A DNA stretch of 28,938 nucleotides. Source: Blautia sp. (GTDB lineage Bacteria > Bacillota > Clostridia > Lachnospirales > Lachnospiraceae). Of the stretch, positions 1 through 5,091 are shown in pieces; positions within the stretch are counted from its first letter, which is position 1, and each line of letters begins with the position of its first letter. Made by a program: the position numbers and the translations under genes. The DNA is taken from positions 1-28,938 of the forward strand of contig JAUUSJ010000042.1 in NCBI GenBank assembly GCA_030841965.1, in the 5' to 3' direction. Below the pieces are notes generated by a model, which was given only the letters and a program-made list of their open reading frames with translations, did no database searches and was not told the origin of the DNA.

Positions 1-13
1 TGACAAAAAGAAT

Positions 14-50
14 CCCGTATTTATGCGGGTTCTGGCGTTTCGCAAACGCC
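14..50 (+). other. Two tandem hairpins upstream of the LemA gene
   Basis: Two short inverted repeats lie back to back. The first (14-29) pairs CCCGTA with TGCGGG around a TTTA loop and has one G-T wobble. The second (34-50) pairs GGCGTTT with AAACGCC around a CGC loop. Neither is followed by a clear T tract, so they are poor intrinsic terminators. They may be an mRNA processing or stability element between the unseen upstream gene and the LemA gene. Confidence 0.4.
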
Positions 51-83
51 TATATCCTGCAAGGCGGAAAGGAGAAAATTGAA

Positions 84-644
84 ATGAAGAGTTACAAATT
101 AATATTAATTATTGGTGGAACAGTGGTAGCAGTTGGATTGATGTGTATATTTGGCGTTCAATCGGCGTCGAATAAAGCTATTAGTTTAGAAGAGTCAGTC
201 AAGCAGGCAAGTTCAGATATCAAGGTACAAGAAAAATCTAGAGTAGATAAAGTATACAATCTGGCAGACTGCGTTAAGCAATATGATAAGCATGAATCGG
301 AAACGCTAACAGATTTAGCTAAGAATATGAGTAATGGAAATTCTGTTGAAGATGTTAATATGGCGATTGCAGCAGTCACATATGCGTATCCAGAGTTAAA
401 AAGTAATGAGAATTACAAGAAACTTATGAACGAACTGGCATTGATTGAAAATACTCTTACTAAATATCGGGAAAATTACAACAAGTCTATTACAGCATAC
501 AACAGATATGTAAAAAAGTTCCCAACAAGAATTTTTCTGGAATGGACAGATTATGAGGTAAGAGAGTTTGAAAGGCTCGATTATCAGGCGCCAATTAATG
601 CACCGCAGAATTTGTTCGGAGATAAAACATATGGAAATAACTAA
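84..644 (+). CDS. LemA-family membrane-anchored protein
   Basis: The 186-residue product has one N-terminal membrane segment (about residues 5-27) followed by a long helical domain. The helical domain shows LemA-family landmarks: an Asp-Ile-rich first helix, a 'VYNLADCVKQY..HE' second helix like the family's 'dLIPNLVetVK.y..hE', and the signature 'YRENYNKSITAYNRYVKKFP' around residues 129-148. LemA proteins are membrane-attached helical bundles of unknown biochemical function. The start is set by AAAGGAG at 68-74, nine bases before the ATG. The next gene starts inside this one, so the two are probably translated together. LemA is a cellular family and is unusual in a phage late region, so it may be lysogeny cargo. 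The family call is good; the role is unknown. Confidence 0.8.
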   Translation: MKSYKLILIIGGTVVAVGLMCIFGVQSASNKAISLEESVKQASSDIKVQEKSRVDKVYNLADCVKQYDKHESETLTDLAKNMSNGNSVEDVNMAIAAVTYAYPELKSNENYKKLMNELALIENTLTKYRENYNKSITAYNRYVKKFPTRIFLEWTDYEVREFERLDYQAPINAPQNLFGDKTYGNN

Positions 645-1380
645 ACGTGAAATAATTGTGAGTATCGCAATTGTGGCGGTTATGCTAACAATTGGTTTTC
701 TTATATCTGAAAAGATAATAGAATATCAGAATGATAAAAATGCGGAGTATCAAAAAGCGGTACATATTGAGAGTTCTGAATTATTCCAGTACGGTATGGA
801 TACGAATGTCGGAAACGCCTTTGTATATGGTAATTTGGAAGCAGTTGATACTGTAACATATGATGAGATTGGTGGAAAATATCTCTATGTTAAAAAAGTT
901 GAGGAACGATATGAACGCCACGAAGAATGGGTTACTAAAAAAGATTCAAAAGGAAAAAAATATAAGGAAAAGGAAATATGGTACGATTGGGAAATCGAAA
1001 ATAGAGAATCTAAACACGTTAAGAATTTAAAATTTTGTGGGATTATTTTTCCTTATGGCAAAATACGTCTTCCAAGTCCACAATACATAGAAACTATTAA
1101 AAGTGAAAGAGTCTGGAGTTGGAAGTCCTCTGAGTACGTTAAGGTTCGGTTTAAATATTATGGAGTTCAAAAAAACTACACGGGAACGATTTATACAAAA
1201 CTGGCAGATGGAACAATTTCTGATAATTCTATTTTTTATGAAAATTTTACTATTGATGAAATATTAGAAAACTGCACCTCTAATGCTGGCAATGTAATAT
1301 TTTGGATAGTTTGGATCAGCCTAATGTGTGGATGTATATACAAATTTTATTGTTTGGAGAATGGGTGGCTTGAGGATTAA
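631..1380 (+). CDS. Two-helix membrane protein of unknown function, coupled to LemA
   Basis: The reading frame is open from further upstream, but ATG 631 is the likely start because CGGAGA lies at 617-622 and the membrane helix begins just after it. The resulting protein has 249 residues. One hydrophobic segment lies near the N-terminus (about 8-28) and another near the C-terminus (about 222-240). Between them is a ~190-residue soluble domain rich in Lys, Glu, Tyr and Trp. This suggests a loop outside the membrane anchored at both ends. I do not recognise the family. The gene overlaps the LemA gene by 14 bases, which points to translational coupling and a shared envelope role. A faint resemblance to TMEM43-like proteins is too weak to use. 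Confidence 0.7.
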   Translation: MEITKREIIVSIAIVAVMLTIGFLISEKIIEYQNDKNAEYQKAVHIESSELFQYGMDTNVGNAFVYGNLEAVDTVTYDEIGGKYLYVKKVEERYERHEEWVTKKDSKGKKYKEKEIWYDWEIENRESKHVKNLKFCGIIFPYGKIRLPSPQYIETIKSERVWSWKSSEYVKVRFKYYGVQKNYTGTIYTKLADGTISDNSIFYENFTIDEILENCTSNAGNVIFWIVWISLMCGCIYKFYCLENGWLED

Positions 1381-1395
1381 GAAAGAAGGAATAAA

Positions 1396-1776
1396 GTGAG
1401 AAATTATAGATTAGACAAAGAAGAGGGACATCAAGAAGCGATTTTTGAATGGGCATCTTACCAAAAGGCAAGAATGCCAGAACTGGAGTTGCTACATCAC
1501 ATTCCCAACGGCGGCAGGCGAGATAAAGCAGAGGCGGTAGCATTTAAAAGAAGAGGAGTAAAGGCAGGCGTACCAGACCTGTGCTTGCCAGTGGCGAGAG
1601 GAAACTTCCATGGATTGTATATAGAATTGAAAACCGAAAAGGGAAGACTAACGAAAACACAGAAATTGTGGATAGAAAGGTTAACTAAACAAGGGTACTT
1701 CGCAAAAGTCTGCTACGGATGGAAAGATGCAATAGAGACGTTGGAATATTATCTAACACAATTAGAGAAAGTGTAG
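1396..1776 (+). CDS. VRR-NUC domain nuclease
   Basis: This compact 126-residue protein is almost entirely a VRR-NUC (PD-(D/E)XK-type) nuclease domain. Visible core residues are Gln13/Glu14 in the first helix, PNGG at 37-40, GVPD at 58-61 (catalytic Asp61), E-x-K at Glu77-Lys79 and the following Gln89. Stand-alone VRR-NUC proteins of this size are common in Firmicutes phages, usually just upstream of the late regulator and terminase genes. They are thought to process branched or flap DNA during replication, recombination or packaging. The start is GTG with AAGAAGGA upstream. The family call is firm; the in vivo substrate is inferred. Confidence 0.92.
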   Translation: MRNYRLDKEEGHQEAIFEWASYQKARMPELELLHHIPNGGRRDKAEAVAFKRRGVKAGVPDLCLPVARGNFHGLYIELKTEKGRLTKTQKLWIERLTKQGYFAKVCYGWKDAIETLEYYLTQLEKV

Positions 1777-1785
1777 GGGATAAAA

Positions 1786-2040
1786 ATGCCAGAAGAAGAG
1801 TTAAAAGCTTGTTATGAAAAGTCGGCAAGTTATGAAAACCGAGCGGGATATCAGAAAGAACATTTAAAGACAGAGAAGATAGGAGAGATTATAGATGGCG
1901 ATAAAATAAAAGAAATTTATAAGGATACGGAGGAAAATTATTGGTATAAAAATAAATATATCAAAGATGGAAAGATAATATCAGAATATGAAAAAATATT
2001 TGGATATCCTGAGCCGAGAAAAAAGAGATGGAGGATATGA
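1786..2040 (+). CDS. Small charged hypothetical protein
   Basis: The 84-residue product is rich in Lys, Glu and Tyr, with no membrane segment, no cysteine pairs and no motif I recognise. It lies 9 bases after the VRR-NUC stop. Its own stop codon overlaps the start region of the next gene, so it is embedded in a tightly packed operon, which supports it being real. The upstream ribosome binding site is weak (AGGGGATAAAA). No function can be assigned. Confidence 0.6.
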   Translation: MPEEELKACYEKSASYENRAGYQKEHLKTEKIGEIIDGDKIKEIYKDTEENYWYKNKYIKDGKIISEYEKIFGYPEPRKKRWRI

Positions 2041-2441
2041 TGGAAGATATAAAGATGACACATAAAGAGAAAAAAGAAGATGGATGCATAACAGTAGGAT
2101 GTTGTAGCTTTTGTGGTCAAATGGTTACACTAGATAAGCCTTGCAATACTATAGAAACAGCACAAGTGCTCGCAAATATGCTTTGTAACTGTACAGAAGC
2201 AAAAATATTTCAAAAAAAAGAAATGTCAAAAGAAAAAATGAAAGAAAAAATCAAGAAAAGCTTTTCGGGAAAAGAAAATCTAATAAGATTATTAAATGAA
2301 GCCGTAGAAGCAATTGCAGAGTATGAAATTGATAAAGTCGATATAAAAGTAAACGAATGCATAAAAGCAACATTAGATGTAAATTCAGATGGTTTGATAC
2401 GATTAACAAAAACAATAACCAAAAGAGAAAGAATGGTATAA
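2040..2441 (+). CDS. Small protein with N-terminal cysteine-rich (possible zinc-binding) segment
   Basis: Three in-frame ATGs are possible (2028, 2037, 2040). GGAGG at 2030-2034 is best spaced for ATG 2040, giving 133 residues. The N-terminal third holds C-x(6)-CC-x(2)-C followed about 30 residues later by C-x-C. The 'CSFCGQ' core looks like half of a zinc knuckle, and the region as a whole could bind one metal ion. The C-terminal two thirds is Lys/Glu-rich and probably helical. Similar small cysteine-motif proteins occur near VRR-NUC genes in Clostridia phages, but I know no function for them. Metal binding is inferred from cysteine spacing only. Confidence 0.65.
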   Translation: MEDIKMTHKEKKEDGCITVGCCSFCGQMVTLDKPCNTIETAQVLANMLCNCTEAKIFQKKEMSKEKMKEKIKKSFSGKENLIRLLNEAVEAIAEYEIDKVDIKVNECIKATLDVNSDGLIRLTKTITKRERMV

Positions 2442-2472
2442 GATATTTTCATAGAGATGTAAAAATAAAGGT

Positions 2473-2505
2473 ACAATTAGTCTGTCTAAATAGCAGGCTA
2501 ATTGT
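2473..2505 (+). promoter_or_regulatory. 12-bp inverted repeat before the late-regulator gene
   Basis: ACAATTAGTCTG (2473-2484) pairs with CAGGCTAATTGT (2494-2505) across a 9-base loop, with a single T-G wobble. The repeat ends 6 bases before the strong AGGAGGGG ribosome binding site of the regulator gene at 2524. It could be an mRNA hairpin controlling translation of the regulator or a protein-binding operator. No T tract follows, so it is not a normal terminator. Confidence 0.55.
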
Positions 2506-2523
2506 CATGTTAGGAGGGGTAAT

Positions 2524-2982
2524 ATGTTAAATAAAAAGGTATTAATCGAATACGCTGACATGAAAGCTGAGATAAAACATCTTAGGGAGCTGATAGATAA
2601 AACGGAGAAAAAATTGAGGAAAATTGAAGACGGAGACTTAGTGAGTGATGTAGTGAGCGGAGGAATGGGAGGAAAGGAGCATTTTAAGGTAACGGGATAT
2701 CCGACTGTAGAATATAAAAGAACAAAAGATTTATTATTCAACAGGAAAATGAGACTTAAAGCAAAGGAAGAAGAATTGCTAGAGCTGACTAATTCAGCAG
2801 AAGAGTTCATTGAATCGATAGAGCAAAGCGAGATAAGAACTATGTTTCGCCTTTACTACATAGAAGGCTTAACATGGCAGCAGACGGCGATGAAAATGAA
2901 TAACCTTTTCCCAAAACGCAAGATTACCTATACAGGAGAAAATTGTCAAAAAAGAAATCGAAGATTTTTTAAAAAAATTTAA
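2524..2982 (+). CDS. Sigma-70 region-4-like late transcription regulator (DUF1492/ArpU type)
   Basis: The 152-residue protein starts with a coiled-coil-like helical half (residues 1-95, rich in Lys, Glu and Leu). It ends in a region-4-like helix-turn-helix (about 101-152) with the typical 'RTMFRLYYIEGLTWQQTA' run and a C-terminal Arg/Lys-rich recognition segment. Proteins of this build (DUF1492, ArpU, RinA-like) turn on phage late genes and usually sit directly upstream of the terminase genes, as here. The start has AGGAGGGG at 2512-2519 and follows a strong inverted repeat. A candidate target, paired ATGTCC boxes, begins three bases after the stop codon. The family call is good; the target is inferred from position. 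Confidence 0.85.
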   Translation: MLNKKVLIEYADMKAEIKHLRELIDKTEKKLRKIEDGDLVSDVVSGGMGGKEHFKVTGYPTVEYKRTKDLLFNRKMRLKAKEEELLELTNSAEEFIESIEQSEIRTMFRLYYIEGLTWQQTAMKMNNLFPKRKITYTGENCQKRNRRFFKKI

Positions 2983-2984
2983 AA

Positions 2985-3019
2985 ATGTCCTCCAATGTCC
3001 GATTAAAATGTGTTAATAT
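2985..3019 (+). promoter_or_regulatory. Candidate activator-dependent late promoter
   Basis: Two identical ATGTCC boxes (2985-2990 and 2995-3000) are ten bases apart, so they lie on the same face of the helix. Fourteen bases later comes an extended -10 element, TG-T-TAATAT (TG at 3011-3012, TAATAT at 3014-3019). There is no good -35 hexamer, and the boxes occupy that position. This is how a promoter that needs a bound activator looks. The sigma-like regulator encoded immediately upstream is the obvious candidate. Confidence 0.55.
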
Positions 3020-3040
3020 ATAAAATAGCAAAAATAGCTC

Positions 3041-3075
3041 AAAACACATCACTCAAGATGTGTTTTTTCTTTTAT
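3041..3075 (+). terminator. Intrinsic terminator just downstream of the candidate late promoter
   Basis: AAAACACATC (3041-3050) pairs perfectly with GATGTGTTTT (3057-3066) around the loop ACTCAA and runs into a T-rich tail (TTCTTTTAT). It ends the upstream operon. It would also stop transcripts begun at the candidate promoter about 40 bases earlier. Confidence 0.8.
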
Positions 3076-3132
3076 CTTTAAAAATTAGATTTTCACAAGA
3101 TAAAAGAAAAAATATATTTTTGCAAAAAAGCC

Positions 3133-3161
3133 TTGACATATGGTGTACCATATGGTATTAT
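3133..3161 (+). promoter_or_regulatory. Strong sigma-A promoter with an 18-bp palindromic operator in its spacer
   Basis: TTGACA (3133-3138) and TATTAT (3156-3161) are separated by exactly 17 bases. The spacer and the last bases of the -35 hold CATATGGT-GT-ACCATATG (3137-3154), a near-perfect palindrome. A regulator bound there would block RNA polymerase. The ribbon-helix-helix protein encoded at 3548 is a plausible binder because that family recognises short palindromes. The promoter call is firm; the identity of the regulator is inferred. Confidence 0.8.
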
Positions 3162-3188
3162 ATATACATAAGGAGGTGAGAAAAGCAG

Positions 3189-3311
3189 ATGAGAAGAAAA
3201 CACAAAAGAAGCTCTATCGATTACAGAGAAGTAGCGGTCAAAGCAATCGCAGAGCTAATAAAAGGAATTGCCTTAATAGTATTTGAACACTGGATGAACA
3301 AATACTTTTAA
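3189..3311 (+). CDS. 40-residue basic/hydrophobic peptide
   Basis: This small ORF starts 12 bases after a perfect AGGAGGTGAG (3171-3180) and lies directly under the strong regulated promoter at 3133-3161. The product begins with a very basic stretch (MRRKHKR). It continues into a helix with a hydrophobic run (AELIKGIALIVFEHW, about residues 21-35) and ends in aromatic residues. The layout resembles small membrane-active peptides, but also some short structural phage peptides. A hairpin follows 20 bases after the stop. It is too short for homology reasoning. Expression signals are its best support. A toxin-like role is speculation. Confidence 0.55.
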   Translation: MRRKHKRSSIDYREVAVKAIAELIKGIALIVFEHWMNKYF

Positions 3312-3331
3312 GAATTGTCACTAAAGATAAA

Positions 3332-3353
3332 ACGGAGGGCGAAAGCCCTTCGT
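3332..3353 (+). terminator. GAAA-tetraloop hairpin after the 40-residue peptide
   Basis: ACGGAGGGC (3332-3340) pairs with GCCCTTCGT (3345-3353) around a GAAA loop, with one G-T wobble. The + strand tail (AAAATAATT) is a weak T tract. The minus-strand tail (TTTTATCTTT) is better. It may be a modest or bidirectional terminator. Confidence 0.5.
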
Positions 3354-3391
3354 AAAATAATTATAACATAAAGAACTCATCTGTGTAAAGT

Positions 3392-3526
3392 ATGTTTAAA
3401 GATATAATTAAATTTTTTCTGAAGCATAGAATTTTGTCAATTATTGGATGGATATTAATTATTGATGCATTTAGAAAAGCTATTCAATTATTTTATCTTA
3501 TTATTAATAAAAAAACAAAAAAATAA
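3392..3526 (+). CDS. Possible 44-residue membrane peptide
   Basis: The ORF encodes MFKDIIKFFLKHRILS followed by a hydrophobic stretch (IIGWILIIDA) and a basic tail (NKKTKK). There is no convincing ribosome binding site (only GTAAAG upstream). The region is extremely AT-rich, so a chance ORF is a real possibility. It sits between the 40-residue peptide and the ribbon-helix-helix gene, both with good expression signals. Confidence 0.25.
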   Translation: MFKDIIKFFLKHRILSIIGWILIIDAFRKAIQLFYLIINKKTKK

Positions 3527-3547
3527 ATAGAGATTGGAGGTATTGTA

Positions 3548-3754
3548 ATGCCAATAGGTAATCCGTCTAAGCAAACAATTGCTACGAAAAAATATGAAAA
3601 GAAAGCTGGCTGGATGTCCAAAAGTTATAAAATGAAAAGGGAAACGGTAGAAGCATTTGCTGTTGCCTGTGAGAAAGCAGGAGTTAGCCAAGCTGGACAG
3701 CTCATGAAAATGATGAATGAATTTATAGCACAACATGAGCAACAAAGTGAATAG
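3548..3754 (+). CDS. Ribbon-helix-helix (Arc/CopG-type) DNA-binding protein
   Basis: The 68-residue product fits the ribbon-helix-helix plan. It has a basic N-terminal arm, a beta strand (KSYKMKRE, about 24-31), helix A (about 32-45), a turn at GVSQ and helix B (about 48-62, 'GQLMKMMNEFIAQH'). Such proteins act as dimers on palindromic operators, typically as phage repressors or antitoxins. GGAGG at 3536-3540 is seven bases before the ATG. It ends at a strong terminator, so it closes its own short transcription unit. The palindrome in the promoter at 3133-3161 is the nearest candidate target. Fold call moderately sure; role inferred. Confidence 0.7.
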   Translation: MPIGNPSKQTIATKKYEKKAGWMSKSYKMKRETVEAFAVACEKAGVSQAGQLMKMMNEFIAQHEQQSE

Positions 3755-3761
3755 TGTTCAG

Positions 3762-3790
3762 AAAGAGAGCGTTGAAGACGCTCTCTTTTG
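3762..3790 (+). terminator. Intrinsic terminator after the ribbon-helix-helix gene
   Basis: AAAGAGAGCGT (3762-3772) pairs perfectly with ACGCTCTCTTT (3778-3788) around a TGAAG loop and continues into TTG and T-rich sequence. It is a textbook terminator, so the following late genes need their own promoter or antitermination. Confidence 0.88.
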
Positions 3791-3842
3791 TTATGCTTTT
3801 TTGCAGATAAAGGCATTTTTTATTTTTCAGAAAAAGAATAAA

Positions 3843-3867
3843 TTTTTGAAAAAAGTATTTTCAAAAA
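3843..3867. repeat. Perfect 10-bp inverted repeat, AT-rich
   Basis: TTTTTGAAAA (3843-3852) and TTTTCAAAAA (3858-3867) are perfect inverted copies separated by AAGTA. It precedes the candidate structured RNA by about 20 bases and could be an operator or part of its promoter region. In such A/T-rich sequence a chance origin is possible. Confidence 0.4.
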
Positions 3868-3869
3868 AG

Positions 3870-4380
3870 TATCCCAAAAGAATCCGCTCATCCATTCAGG
3901 CTATAGCGTTACTGAAATAGGCAGAAGTACTACAGTTGACACTAAAGATGAGGGATTGTACTTTGGGTTAATGTGGTTTGGCAGATGAGAGTAATAAGGA
4001 ATATAGAGTAGTCTATTGTGCTCGCTTAGGATATGGAAAGAGAAAGTATTTGGTATCTTTTAGATAATGCAACAATATTAGTAAGTATCATATTTAGGTG
4101 AGGGAATAGGAGGACAGGGAGATGTTGAACTTGGGTCTTTACAGAGGGCTTAAGCATGGTCACAACAGAGAACCAGTAGGCTTGCGTCCTTGCCATGTAC
4201 TAGGCTTGTGAGGCTGTGCCTAGTAGTTGCTTGCCTTCATGTGTCGCTTTGCGTGGGGTGCTGTACAGCTACAGTGGAGGCTATAGAGGAGAGGGCGACA
4301 GGCTGTGTTGAGTGTGGATTTATTGTCGCTATTGAGGGAGTGGGAAGAGCGAAAAAGAGAGAGGTAGCAAGCTAAAAAAT
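3870..4380 (+). ncRNA. Candidate large structured phage RNA (ROOL/GOLLD-class by size and context)
   Basis: About 510 bases between a terminator and the terminase gene have no credible ORF and are richer in G than their surroundings. They hold many hairpins. Three abut without a gap: 4130-4154 (10 bp with four G-U pairs), 4155-4197 (outer CATGG/CCATG) and 4198-4225 (8 bp, TACTAGGC/GCCTAGTA). Others are 4003-4016, 4294-4330 (7 bp) and 3895-3916, whose loop shows the self-complementary GCTATAGC. A long-range helix of up to 12 pairs joins 3885-3897 to 4338-4351, although its inner four pairs compete with the 3895-3916 hairpin. ROOL and GOLLD are known ornate phage RNAs of roughly this size. I cannot confirm family membership. 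End points are approximate. Confidence 0.5.
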
Positions 4381-4431
4381 AAAATTAGTACAAAAAGGTA
4401 CTTACAAAGCCAAAAGTTATGCGGGTCAGAA

Positions 4432-4489
4432 GGGGAAGCGCACAAAATTGCCCCAAAAAAACCCATTTTTTTAGGGGTCTAAGGGTTTT
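4432..4489 (+). promoter_or_regulatory. Mutually exclusive hairpins over the TerS ribosome binding site
   Basis: CCCC-A7 (4451-4461) can pair with T7-A-GGGG (4466-4477) with one bulged A, which leaves the AAGGG (4481-4485) before TerS free. Alternatively CCCC (4451-4454) pairs with GGGG (4432-4435), and AAAACCC (4458-4464) pairs with GGGTTTT (4483-4489), which hides that AAGGG. This could tune TerS translation. The same stretch is also where a lambda-type cos site would be expected. Confidence 0.35.
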
Positions 4490-4491
4490 GT

Positions 4492-5091
4492 TTGGCAAAA
4501 AAAGTTAGAAAAAATGCGGAAGAAGGTGAAAATTTGGTGGAATATTTAAATCAAGAGATATCATCGAAAGAGCTGGCGAAAATATTGGGAGTTACAAGTG
4601 ATAGAATAAGACAATTAAGTGAAAAAGGAGTTATCCCATATACCAAAAAAGGGAATCGATATAGATATAATCTGACTGAAGCGATTCAATGCTACTGTGA
4701 GGAACTTAGAAAGGGTGCAGCAGGGCGAAGGGTAAGTAAGCCTGTGGCAGAACTAAAAAAGGAAAAGTTGCAGGCAGAAGTTGTGTTGAAGCGCTCTCAG
4801 GGAGAGCTACATGTATTAAAAACAGCGATTGAAAATGGCGAGTATCTTCCAGTTGAACAGATTGTTAGTGATTATAATAATTTTTTTGCTGAATTTCGCT
4901 CTTTCGCTAGGAGTCTTCCACAGTTGATTACTGGTGAGATTGGTTTTGAGCTAAATGAGAGAAAGAAAAGACTACTTCAAAAGAAAGTACTGGACTTAAT
5001 TGACGAGAGGTTAGAAGAGTTTGTGCTCGATATTGAACCAAAGAAGAAGACGGATGGTGGTAGACCAAGGAAGTTGAAGCATGATGGATAG
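4492..5091 (+). CDS. Phage terminase small subunit (Nu1-like)
   Basis: This 199-residue DNA-recognition subunit of the packaging motor binds the packaging site and hands DNA to TerL. Residues about 22-45 form a helix-turn-helix of the Nu1/MerR type ('SSKELAKILGVTSDRIRQLSEKG'-like run), followed by a wing. The middle (about 85-125) is a charged coiled coil beginning 'ELKKEKLQAEV', and the C-terminal part probably contacts TerL. No in-frame ATG exists. TTG 4492 follows AAGGG by six bases. A GTG at 4537 is the alternative. The gene overlaps TerL by 11 bases. Pairing with a GpA-type TerL argues for cohesive-end packaging. Confidence 0.85.
   Translation: MAKKVRKNAEEGENLVEYLNQEISSKELAKILGVTSDRIRQLSEKGVIPYTKKGNRYRYNLTEAIQCYCEELRKGAAGRRVSKPVAELKKEKLQAEVVLKRSQGELHVLKTAIENGEYLPVEQIVSDYNNFFAEFRSFARSLPQLITGEIGFELNERKKRLLQKKVLDLIDERLEEFVLDIEPKKKTDGGRPRKLKHDG

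Noticed and set aside
568..630. N-terminal extension of the second membrane protein
   Set aside because: ATG 568 lies within the LemA gene without a ribosome binding site; ATG 631 has CGGAGA and starts at the membrane helix.
3332..3353. Start of a CRISPR-like or repeat array
   Set aside because: Only a single hairpin; no regularly spaced copies anywhere in the window.
3735..3920. 61-codon + strand ORF overlapping the end of the ribbon-helix-helix gene
   Set aside because: It has no Shine-Dalgarno and reads through the strong terminator at 3762-3790; probably chance.
4198..4225. tRNA-like hairpin cluster
   Set aside because: No acceptor/anticodon/T-arm arrangement or GTTC-type T loop could be fitted, so not a tRNA.
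4190..4375. 61-codon + strand ORF inside the candidate RNA
   Set aside because: No ribosome binding site, a cysteine-rich composition unlike any phage family, and it overlaps perfect hairpins; better explained as RNA.
4451..4477. Intrinsic terminator before TerS
   Set aside because: The T tract lies inside the stem instead of after it and the terminase gene follows at once, so termination here is unlikely.
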